A DNA stretch of 64,000 bases from Gentiana macrophylla (taxonomy: Eukaryota; Streptophyta; Magnoliopsida; Gentianales; Gentianaceae): the NCBI GenBank assembly GCA_026214975.1, contig JAOBSW010000918.1, positions 95,206 through 159,205 of the forward strand, written 5' to 3'. Below, piece after piece: positions 36,196 through 45,705 of this stretch. The notes below the pieces were generated by a model. The model was not told where the DNA came from. It worked only from the letters and a program-made list of their open reading frames with translations, and did not search any database. The position numbers and the translations under genes were made by a program. Every line of letters begins with the position of its first letter. The first letter of the stretch is position 1.

Positions 36196-36977
36196 CGACA
36201 TCCCATTTAACGACATCCACGGGTGCCAACTCCTAGTTCTAGTGTTAAGATATGAACAACTCTCGCTTAACACCCTATGTGAAGTTAATTAATTTTCCCT
36301 TTAGAAAACCGACTAACCTAACATGATTACGCTCTAGAGTCGCTCGAACAACGATGACAAACCTCTGTATTGGAAACGGACCTAACAACTAGGCCGATTC
36401 TACGCAACGATCCTAAAACCCCTTATCCCACATCTCACTGCAAAATGCATCTATAAGTTCGATGTGTGTGACAGTGAACTAAGTGATCAAACTAATTCAA
36501 AGACGTTAAAACAAGTTTTAGAACGTGGATTAATCGTACAAATTTTTAATTATGCACCACACACTCCCGATTTCATCCCCTTAGGGTTTTCACTCGCTTT
36601 CACATAATTCGACTACACAAAGATTTAGCTACTCATGATTATACTAACAACGGAATAAATAATGAAGATTAAACTAAAAACAATAAACAAAAGGGAATTC
36701 ATTACCATATAGCTGCTGAAAATCTTTTCCAGAAAATATAAAGAACAAGTTGCACTCAAAAGTTGAATCTTTAATCTTGTAATGGAAAATCTAAGCTATG
36801 AAAGTTGGGTAGAATCAAAGGGAAATATCTAAGGAATCAAAGGTGTGAAGGATGTCTAAAATACTCAAAAACCGCACCAAAATCGCCTAAAAGAAGTCTA
36901 AAGTCGGCAAAACTTCCATTCCCCCATATGGGGTCGAAAAAGCTGTGTATTTATAGGTTAGGTCGAAAAATCAACTT

Positions 36978-37216
36978 ATCCGTACGGATAGAATACTATC
37001 CGTATGGATCGTTCTTGAGTTTCCAGATGATCCGTCCGGATAGATCTCTGCCTCATCATTCTATCCGTACGGATAGATTTATGTCCGTCCGGATGGCCCT
37101 CTTCCCCTTCGTGTTGTCCGTACGGATATATTACTATCTGTCCGGATAGATCTCTGTTCAACATTGTGCCTCAATCTCAGATTTGTCCGTACGGACAGAC
37201 ATTCGTCCGTACGGAT
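36978..37216. repeat. Array of nine TCCGTACGGA-type palindromes
   Basis: Nine copies of TCCGTACGGA or one-base variants occur at 36979, 36999, 37031, 37064, 37084, 37117, 37137, 37186 and 37206. Each is self-complementary or nearly so. Spacing is irregular (20 to about 50 bases). They sit within the minus-strand solo LTR. Confidence 0.9.
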
Positions 37217-37695
37217 GGAAGCCTTGTCTTCAAAAACTTCACTTTTTTTTCCATTTTGACCTCTTCTCTTGCCTCAGTCATGTCTCTTTGTCCAAAACAT
37301 CGCCTTCCGGGTCCTCGAGTCACCTAGGTCCTGCAATAACATAGACGAACAAACACCACGCGTAATTCCGCAAGACAAAAGTGCTCGGAAAAAAGTGAAA
37401 TATCATTAAAAAGGCGGAATTCACTATCGATATGACAGTTCAACTCCCCGTGCACATAACTCTCGATATTACTCTCAAACGGGTCTAAATCTACCCAAAA
37501 CATGCCAATAAAGTGATAAACGGGGATTAAACTGCACACCAAAGTACAGTAAAGTTGACTCCCATCATGTTCGTTGTTGAACACCAACGTCAGGTGTTCA
37601 ACAACGAACACCAATGACACCGACGTTTTTTTTCATCCGAAAAAATAATCAAATAATGTGTGTCAATAGTAAAAAGTGGTGTGCCAATAAAACTC

Positions 37696-37924
37696 ATAAA
37701 AAAATTATGTGTAATGTATCTATTCTATAAATTTCTTAAAATGTTCATGCATCGTGGAGAAAATGTTTGGCCGGATTTATCATATGGGTCATCGGCTAAG
37801 CGTTTGTATAAAGTTGTCAAGATTAATACCCAGTTTGTGACGCTATGTTACCTTGAAACACCCCAATTTAAGAAAAACTTCTCTAATACGTTGTAGACTC
37901 CCATTTGAATTTTGTTAAAGTGAT
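37696..37924. repeat. Continuation of duplicated unit spacer after the TIR element
   Basis: Matches 40825-41038 (tctattctataaatttcttaaaatgttcatgc and on; the shared words include aagcgtttgtataaagttgt). Ends at the hAT-like insertion at 37925. Confidence 0.7.
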
Positions 37925-38135
37925 TACAGCTGAGCAAAATAACCAGTAAATCAATTCAAACCGTAAACCGATCCAAACCAATCCGAATTAACCAAACCAA
38001 TAACAAACCAAATGAATTGGTTTGGTAATTAACCGTATTGCATTGGTTTTGTTTCAGATATTTTTAATTACACTCAATCCAATCCAAACCAAACTAAATT
38101 TTTTATACATTAATTATATATACTAGTGTTTGGGT

Positions 38136-38156
38136 ATGCCGTGCAAGGCACGGCAT
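38136..38156 (-). terminator. Helitron 3' end hairpin
   Basis: Perfect 9-bp stem with a 3-base loop, followed on the minus strand by nine bases and the terminal CTAG. In Helitrons this hairpin marks the end of rolling-circle transfer. Confidence 0.8.
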
Positions 38157-38744
38157 GCCCTTTCCAAGGATTTTCAGTTATATACTATTAAGTGTATATT
38201 ACGTTTTTTAAATTTGTACATATTACATATATGAAAGATGTTTGAGTACGTTGATCGAAATCAGAAAGCATATAAGAGTAAGTCATACATATTTATAAAG
38301 ATGAAAACTATAATAAAAGACCATGCATTTATTGAAAAGGTTATAGTGCCCCTAATAAGTTACAAAAGCAACAAAACATTACATCTTCGGTAACAATCAT
38401 CGAAGAAATTAGTGGTGGTCATCTCGATGTTCAGACCTATTAATGGGTGCTAATAATAAATGTTTATTACATGTTCTTATATTATAGTATTTACACAGTT
38501 ACACCATGTATATATATGTATTATATACTGATAAAAACAATATTCTTTAAAAGTTTAAGATCCGACACGATGTCGACACTTCACGACACGTCAACGACAC
38601 TTCCCTACATTCATGAACCCATTTTTTTTCTTTTTCTTTTCTTTGCCCAAGTTTTATTCAGTGAAAACGTTAAAAAACGCGATTTGTATAATGTGTCGAC
38701 GGCGTGTCGTGTTCTTAACCGAACCGTGAGAAAGAGTATTTATT

Positions 38745-39905
38745 TTGGTTTTGAGAAAGAGTTAAAACCGAAGTTGTAAACCGAACTGTGAACAACCGTA
38801 AATAAATACAATACAATGTAGGAGTAGGAAAGAAAAGAAATTTTTTTTTTTTGAGAAAGAGTTAAAACCGAAGTTGTAAACCGAACCGTGAACAACCGTA
38901 AATAAATACAATACAATGTGGGAGTAGGAAAGAGAAAGAGTTAAAACCAAAGTTGTAAACCGAACCGTGAACAACCGTAAATAAATACAATACAATGTAG
39001 GAGTAGGAAAGAGGGAAAAAAAAAGGTTTTGAGAAAGAGTTAAAACCGAAGTTGTAAACCGAACCGTAAACAACCGTAAATAAATACAATACAATGTAGG
39101 AGTAGGAAAGAAAAAAAAAGTACGTTGATCGAAATCAGAAAGCATATAAGAGTAAGTCATACATACTTATAAAGATGAAAACTACAATAAAAGACCATGC
39201 ATTTATTGAAAAGGTTATAGTGCCCATAATAAGTTATAAAAGCAACAAAACATTACATCTTCGGTAACAATCATCGAAGAAATTAGTGGTGGTCATCTCG
39301 ATGTTCAGACCTATTAATGGTTGCTAATAATAAATGTTTATTACATGTTCTTATATTATATTATTTACACAGTTACACCATGTATATATATGTATTATAT
39401 ACTGATAAAAACAATATTCTTTAAAAGTTTAAGATCCGACACTCATTGGTATACACTTCACGACACACGTCAACGACATACTTCCTACATTCATGAACCC
39501 ATTTTTTTTTCTTTTTCTTTTCTTTACCCAAGTTTTATTCAGTGAAAACGTTAAAAAATGCGATTTGTATAATGTGTCGACGGCGTGTCGTGTTCTTAAC
39601 GAACCGTGAGAAAGAGTATTTATTTTGGTTTTGAGAAAGAGTTAAAACCGAAGTTGTAAACCGAACGGTGAACAACCGTAAATAAATACAATACAAATGT
39701 GAGGAGAGGAAAGAAAAGAAAAAAAAATGGTTTTGAGAAAGAGTTAAAACCGAAGTTGTAAACCGAACCGTGAACAACCGTAAATAAATACAATACAATG
39801 TAGGAGTAGGAAAGAGGAAAAAAAAAAGGTTTTGAGAAAGAGTTAAAACCGAAGTTGTAAACCGAACCGTAAACAACCGCAAATAAATACAATACAATAT
39901 AGGAG
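38745..39905. repeat. Minisatellite units of about 80-98 bp within the Helitron
   Basis: The unit with the words gagaaagagttaaaaccgaag, gtaaaccgaaccgtgaacaac and aatacaatacaatgtaggag occurs about four times at 38750-39115 and about three times at 39630-39905, separated by A-tracts of different length. It lies in both halves of the internal duplication. Confidence 0.85.
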
Positions 39906-40500
39906 TAGGAAAGAAAGAAAGAAAAAAAAAAAAAAAAAAAAAAAGGAAGGAGTCACAAAGCTGGACACGTGGCATGTAAAGGATTGGCCAAACTTTGCAA
40001 AAAAAAAGAAGAAGGGGCGACGTGGCCATTTTTTTGCTTTGACAATTAATAGATAGTAGGATTATACATATTACCCAACCGACCCAATATAACCCATTTT
40101 TTTCAATATAACTCATTATATAACAATCTTAAATCATTAAATGCATGTATGTAAATATGCAATGGGGATTGATCAGAAATTTGAGCTTATATCTTGAATA
40201 TTATTCTTGTTGATTGTTTTAAGTTTTTTATCATTTTGGTTTGTAATTTATTTTAGTTTGGATGTAGCTATTTAAAATTAATGTAAAAAAAGGTTGGTTT
40301 TGTCATAATTTTTTTAAAAAAAAAAAAATTAGGCTTGTTAAACCGAAACCAACCCAATCCAAACCGAAACCAATTCGAACCAAACCATTGGGGTAGACTT
40401 CGTTTTGGTTTGGTTTGGGAAACGAATTATGGCACCCTAAACCGACCGGATTCTTTAAAAACCAACCCAAACCAATCCAAGCTCAGCCCTAAAAAGTGTT

Positions 40501-41285
40501 GATCTCTCGTGCTCTTATAGTGGAGCAATTAAAGATCCACGTTGACGCGAGACATCTATCACTTTAACAAAATCAAATGGAAATTTTTAACACATTAAGA
40601 AAGTTTTTCTTAAATTGGGGTTTGAAGGTACCCTTCAAATTCACGGTGGCCCAAACATAGGGTCAAAAACTTGTCAGCGGCAGGGTATTAAGCTTGAGAA
40701 CTTTATATAAACTCTAAGAATATGAACCGGTCCATGAGCCAAAAAGTTAGATTTGTTGTTTTTTATCTTTTTTTGAGTTTTAGGTTTGTAGAAGAAAAAT
40801 ATATATTGGGAAAAAAATTATCTGTAGTGTGTCTATTCTATAAATTTCTTAAAATGTTCATGCATCGTGGAGAAAATGTTTGGCTGGATTTATCATATGG
40901 GTCATTGGCTAAGCGTTTGTATAAAGTTGTCAAGATTAATACCCAGTTCGACGCTATGTCTAGGCCACTGTGAATTTGATGGAACCTTGAAACACCCCAA
41001 TTACGTAGTAGACTCCCATCTGATTTTTGTTAAAGTGATGACGTCTCATGCTCTTAGTGGAGCAATTAAAGATCCACGTTGACGGGAGTATCAATCTTTA
41101 ATTGCTCCATTCTAAGAGCACAAGACCTCTATCACTTTAACAAAATCAAATACAAGTCTTTAACGTACTAAGAAAGTTTTTCTTAAATTGAAGGGTTTGA
41201 AGGTACCATCAAATTCACGGTGGCCCAAACATAGGGTCAAAAACTTGTCGGGGCAGGGTATTAAACTTGAGAACTTTATACAAAC
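40501..41285. repeat. Spacer part of the duplicated units, itself duplicated
   Basis: The words aattaaagatccacgttgacg, tcacggtggcccaaacata and tattaarcttgagaacttta occur at about 40520-40700 and again at about 41060-41280, and in weaker form at 44450-45150. 41044-41127 forms a hairpin (gctcttagtggagcaattaaagat against its inverse). Confidence 0.65.
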
Positions 41286-41929
41286 ACTCAACCGGCAACT
41301 CATCAGATAATTCCGGTCAAGACATGAGGACCAACTTTTTCACTAATAAGGCATGGGTAAAATATATATCCAAATGAGCCACTTATCATGTATGCATCAC
41401 AAAACACACAATATAGCTGGAAGCCGTGCTATCTCTTGTCTATGTAGTTCTAGATAACCATTATAAACTTCGTCTTAATGCTTTGTAGAGCCTCACAATC
41501 ATCTCTCGCCTTGTCATCAGAATCTTCTCCTCGTTTCATTAGAATCATCTCCTTATTGAAAATGAAACAACAAATCACATTTCCATACTTGTGGCATACT
41601 GGCATATCTCATGCCACTGTCTCGACACCTTTGAGCAAACGGCTACATCTCTCGTTCCGAGCAAGTTATCAAATAGTACGTGCATCGCTGCCCTTGAATA
41701 TGCTCCCGACTCTTTTTTCGTTCCCTAAATAATAATATAATAAATTGAAGGTTGTTTTAGCAGAAAATCATTGTAACAGCAAAGTTAAAGCCATCAAGGA
41801 AAACACAACACCCATACCCCGCCCCAGCGGCGGACCCAATAAATTACTTTGATGTGGTTTTAGTTTTCAATTTTCAAATGAATCTATCTATCTATCTATA
41901 TAAAACATTGACACATTAATAGTACATCA

Positions 41930-42262
41930 TAATAAACCGGCGTTGATAAACAACGTAGATATCGTTCCTGTACCTATCGAAAAGTTGATGCAATGCAGCT
42001 TGATTGGCTTGTTCAAGATTTTCAATGATGACTTGATGATATCTCCCCAGAGTCCGATGTCAAGAATATCCGGTGACTCAGACATTACTCGCGTTGAAGC
42101 AACAAATGCAAGTTTCAACTCAATGGTACCCCTATCTGTTTAACCAGCAATACTTTTTCAATGCAAATTGCTGCATACGGGAATACCACCTGATCCGGTG
42201 AAGCAACCAACCAACCGAGATAAATCAGGGAGAAGTTGCAAGACATGGTTTTAATTTCTGAT
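41930..42262 (-). pseudogene. Exportin-2 (CAS/CSE1) pseudogene, short copy
   Basis: Minus-strand text with frame changes gives VASPDQVVFPYAAICIEKVL, then SESPDILDI, then the C-terminal run IENLEQANQ (from a shifted frame). These are three separate segments of plant exportin-2, the nuclear export receptor that returns importin-alpha to the cytoplasm, joined with the intervening hundreds of residues missing. The same joins occur in the longer copy at 45706-47110, so this is a duplicate of an already deleted pseudogene. Confidence 0.75.
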
Positions 42263-42289
42263 TTCTAAACAAAATTGCATTAATTATAG

Positions 42290-42993
42290 ACGGTTCTTTT
42301 CACCTTTTAGTAATTCAATCTCTTGAACCATCTCCATCTTCGAATCATCCTCTGTAGTCCCTTTGGACTTATTTTCATGAACAATGTATTATTTCATATT
42401 GTTCTTTTCACCTTTTAGTAATTCAATCTCTTGAACCATCTCCATTTTCGAATCATTTGATGATGTTGATGATTCTTGTTGCAACGATTGCATCTCAGCC
42501 TCATGCACAATCTCAGACTGTGGTATTGGTTTCTGCATTTGATATACTTATGTCGATCCCTTTTACCCGTCTGAAACCATGGATTTTTTTATTTATTTTT
42601 TGATTCAAAACCATGGATTCTGTATTCAATATTGTCGCTTATATACCGGGCTTCACCGATCTTTCTGAAACCATATTTCATAGGAATGTAATGCTGATGA
42701 ACAAGATATTAGAAATCCATACACTTATAGTGGTTAGAAAGAATTTCGGAAATGAATCTCGGCTAGTCTAAGATGACGAAACTTGTGCTATTCGGAACCC
42801 ACGAAATAATTTCATTAGTATTCGAATCATCAACAATGTCGTAGAGTTGCAGCACAAAAGGTATCGGACCCGGCGGCTTTCTTGCTCTTCCTGAAGTCTG
42901 CCCATCTACGTTTTCAGTTCCACTACCGATTTCTGGTTTTCCAATTTCCACCGATTTCTGGTTTTCTAATTTCCATCTAGATATTTTCAACAA
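42290..42993 (-). pseudogene. Heat-shock transcription factor pseudogene, copy C
   Basis: The minus-strand frame from 42993 reads GPIPFVLQLYDIVDD then NTNEIISWVPNSTSFVILD and stops (TAG), where copy B continues DQPRF. Beyond the stop the similarity to copy B goes on (ISEILSNHYKC). The coiled-coil-like phrase SKMEMVQEIELLKGEKNNMK lies at 42370-42450, and its DNA is duplicated in tandem (about 42290-42350 and 42395-42460). The upstream text differs from copy B by repeated SVEIGKPEIG-type words. It is not able to make a full DNA-binding domain. Confidence 0.76.
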
Positions 42994-44010
42994 TTACTCA
43001 ATTCTTATGTTGGTATAAAAGTGGTTGGTTTTCCGGTTTCGATCGAGTTTGTTATGTTGGTATAAAAGTGGTTGGTTTTCCGGTTTCCACCGAGTAGTTA
43101 TAAAAGTGGCTGGTTTTCCAGTTTCCATCGATTTCTGGTTTTTCGGTTTCCATCTAGATATTTTGAACAATTACTCAAGTCTTGACCCAAAACGCATGAT
43201 AGAATGTTGGTATAAATGTGGCGGTATAGCACGCATATATGAAGGTCTTTTTTCTGAAAGCATGATAGAATGTTGGCAGTGTTGGTACAAAACTGGCGGT
43301 ATAGTATATAAATGAATAATGATGGTTCTTGCAAGAACATGTACATCGCACGCTTTTGTGGTGTCCTTAACAACAATAGATAAGGAATATATTCTTCTAC
43401 TATACGATGACCGAAATGGTGTCATTGGCAAGAATAAAGAAGGACTATACAATGACTAAAAGACAACCAATGTCATGCAATAAAATTGTGTAATGTTCTC
43501 CATGTGTTTTTTTCTAAAAAAAAAGAGCCGTTATAGTGCCACTCCATTATATATATTTTTGGGACGACTAATATTTAAAACGTTATACGGCTTTATGCAC
43601 TATCTGCATATTGTCAATTGTCAAATTACTCCAAAAGATGCTATAGTCCCTTCTGACGATATGCAACTTGTCAAACATTTCTAAACCTTTTCAAGAGGTG
43701 TTTTAGAGACCGCAAATAAACTTTTACGGAGCAACAAATATGATCATTTGTCATATTATATTTGCAATTTGACTAACACTAATACCAAAACAAACAAACA
43801 AAGACTCAATTCTTAAAATTTTGAAATCACAACATAATATAAAAAGCAAGTCTTGCACAAGTAATCAAATCAAATGTTTTTAGATTTTACCTTTGAATTA
43901 TACGAAGAAAATCGTGTTTGATTAGTTAGATCACCGAACTCCTCCAACTTTGGAGGCATTGAACAATGACAGAAACTCATCTTGAAGATAACAAAAGGAG
44001 AGAAGGTGAG
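42994..44010 (-). repeat. 5' flank of HSF pseudogene copy C
   Basis: Matches flanks A and B. Short repeats (gttggtataaaagtggttggttttccggtttc occurs about three times at 43008-43140; one word is ttggttttccggtttc) expand this copy. No other gene was seen. Confidence 0.55.
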
Positions 44011-44039
44011 CAAATACAAAAGCTTTGGAAAGTAAGAAA

Positions 44040-44242
44040 TACATATTTATAGGTATTATGATGGTAAGGGTAGAGTTTAGTCAAGATATCATACAGACAA
44101 ATTTACCCCTCACAACTTGTCGTATTATCTTATAAAGCACTCACTAGTCACATGGGTAAGGTTTAGTCAATATATCATATGGACAAAACCACCACTCACA
44201 AATTGCTATATTATCTTTATATAAAACACTCACTAGTCCTCT

Positions 44243-44277
<35 letters not shown>

Positions 44278-44430
44278 AACACTCACTAGTCACATGTGTA
44301 GGGTTTAGTCAAGACTACCCTATAGTGGTTATCACCAAAGCTTTATGCCGTAAGCTCTAGGAATATGAACTGGTCCATGAGCCCAAAAGATAGATTTGTT
44401 GGTTCTTTTTTTAAGTTTTAGGTTTGTTTG
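44040..44430. repeat. gtttagtcaa repeat block of copy C
   Basis: Three or four diverged direct units (ttatcttata...aaagcactcactagtcac...gggtaaggtttagtcaa) as in copies A and B. It is interrupted by the poly(A) insertion at 44239-44277. Confidence 0.6.
44239..44277 (+). mobile_element. Poly(A) insertion with 14-bp target duplication
   Basis: CTCTC followed by more than 30 A is flanked by exact copies of AACACTCACTAGTC (44225-44238 and 44278-44291). This is what remains when a LINE-driven retroposition copies almost nothing but the poly(A) tail. No element body is present. Confidence 0.72.
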
Positions 44431-44496
44431 TTAGAGTCATGTCTCATGCTCCTATAGTGGAGCAATTATAGATCGATACTTACTTACGCCGGCGTG

Positions 44497-44996
44497 GATA
44501 CGAATTTCTCCTTGAAATATTATACGAACTTGAGAATTTTCCATTTCGACGAAGAGAAAGACAATGTATCAATGTTTCAAATTGACTCTCCGTCCCGCCA
44601 AAAAGTTGTACCTGGATGCGGTCGCATTGGTCGAATACAAATCCTCCTAGTCATCCTGGGGTAACCCGTAAGATGTTGAAGCAATTGCACTTAAAATGGT
44701 ATTCAAACTGTCACTGTTAATCGAACCAAAGTTCGAAAAACTCGCTACTTCTATCTTCTTAACCTCAAGATGCTTTAGATAACTTTTCAAAAGGCAATCG
44801 CTTCAACATCTCTCACTTAGATAACTTTTCAAAAGGCAAAGCAATCGCTTCAACATAGCAATTGCATCCCAAGTACAGTTCTTGGAGGGACGGAGAGTCA
44901 ATTTAAAATATTGATGCATTGTCCTCGTCTTCGACGAAATGAAAAATTCTCAAGTTCTTATAATTTTTCCAAAGAGAAATTCGCATCCACGTTGAC
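44497..44996. repeat. Large inverted repeat, about 100-base arms
   Basis: 44497-44597 (with acttgagaattttccatttc and attgactctccgtccc) returns inverted at about 44888-44996 (gggacggagagtcaat, gaaatgaaaaattctcaagt). The loop of about 290 bases has a direct repeat (taacttttcaaaaggcaa occurs twice near 44780 and 44825). Its minus strand gives short leucine-rich phrases, but no clear gene. Confidence 0.75.
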
Positions 44997-45154
44997 GCAA
45001 TTATCAATCTTTAATGACTCCACCCTGATCAAATCTAAGTCTACAACGTATTAAGAAAGTTATTTTCTTAAATTGAGAGAGTTTGAAGGTAACATCAAAT
45101 TCACAGTGGCCCAAACATAGCATCACAAACTTGAGCTTAGGAATTTTATACAAA

Positions 45155-45705
45155 CACTCGATCAGTGACTCATCAGATAATTCCGGTCAAGACATGAGTG
45201 GACCAACTTTTTCACCGATAAGGCTTGGGTAAACCATATATCAAAACAGCATAGCCGGAAGCCGCTTCTTTTGTCTATTAGGCTTCCAGCTATGCACCGC
45301 TCTTTGTCTATGTAGTTCTGGATAACCGTTATAAACTTCGTCTTCCTGCTTTGTAGACCCTCACAATCATCTCTCGCCTTGTCATCAAAATCCTCTCCTC
45401 GCTTCATCAGAATCATCTCCCTTTTGAAAATGAAATAACAAATCACATTTCCATACTTGTGGCATATCTCATGCCACTGTCTCTACACCTTTGAGCAAGC
45501 GGCTACGCCTCTCGTTCCGAGCAAGTTATCAAATAGTACATGCATCGTTGTCTTTGAATATGCTCCCGACTCCCTTTCCGTTCCCTAAATAATAATAATA
45601 ATAAATTGAAGGTTGTTTTAGCAGAAAATCATTGTAGCAGCAAAGTTAAAGCCATCAAGGAAAACACATCACCCACACCCCCAATGGCAGACCCAATAAA
45701 TTACA
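45155..45705 (-). other. Unassigned part of the duplicated unit, with a 94-residue open frame
   Basis: The minus-strand frame 45162-45446 includes MILMKRGEDFDDKARDDCEG and LQSRKTKFITVIQNYIDKE. The same text, interrupted by a stop, is present at 41286-41540. I do not recognise the family. It follows the end of the exportin-2 pseudogene in both copies. It may be a 3' flank that happens to be open. Confidence 0.35.

Larger units (their letters stand above)
30185..37567 (-). mobile_element. Gypsy solo LTR, minus strand, split by a nested element
   Basis: Outer ends are TGATAGC on the left and CCCATCA on the right, with an exact 5-base duplication TGTTC on both sides (30180-30184 and 37568-37572). 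Removing the nested element leaves about 1.65 kb. The left part on the minus strand contains TGTGGATTCGACC before its end, a phrase I associate with 3' ends of plant Athila/Tat-type LTRs. No internal region or second LTR is present, so it is a solo LTR. An array of TCCGTACGGA palindromes lies inside it. Confidence 0.75.
29946..37695. mobile_element. TIR DNA transposon (MULE-like) split by nested LTR elements
   Basis: Left end GGGGTTATATTGGTACACCA and inverted right end GAGTTTTATTGGCACACCAC match over about 40 imperfect bases. Both sides have subterminal hairpins built on gttcgttgttgaac. The flanks, tattgggaaaaaa on the left and aaaaaaattatgtgtaatg on the right, are joined in the copy at about 40805-40830. 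No transposase is visible. Net length without the nested elements is only about 370 bases. Superfamily is inferred; the A-rich flank hides the target duplication. Confidence 0.65.
38123..40061 (-). mobile_element. Non-autonomous Helitron with internal tandem duplication
   Basis: On the minus strand it opens TCCTACTATC at 40061 and closes CAAACACTAG at 38123, with a perfect 9-bp hairpin (ATGCCGTGC-aag-GCACGGCAT, 38136-38156) just inside the 3' end. It lies between A and T. These are the Helitron end signals. No Rep/helicase is present. Inside, an 874-base unit (38245-39118) is repeated from 39119 on. Confidence 0.82.
37925..40492. mobile_element. hAT-like non-autonomous element, split by a Helitron
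   Basis: Left end TACAGCTGAGC and inverted right end TAGGGCTGAGC match at 9 of 11 positions. Flanks AAAGTGAT (37917-37924) and AAAGTGTT (40493-40500) form an 8-base duplication with one or two changes. The uninterrupted site is present at 41032-41039 (taaagtgatgacgtctcatg). Subterminal text is full of AACCAAACC words, as at 15045-16215. Without the Helitron the element is about 630 bases and non-coding. Confidence 0.75.

Noticed and set aside
36805..37164. Frames on both strands with repeated SVRI/RTDR words
   Set aside because: They are translations of the TCCGTACGGA palindrome array, which reads open on both strands.
38762..40116. Minus-strand frames with repeated YLFTVVHGSVYNFGFNSFS-like text
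   Set aside because: The repetition comes from the minisatellite units in the Helitron. Unit length and A-tract changes shift the frame, so there is no sign of protein-level selection.
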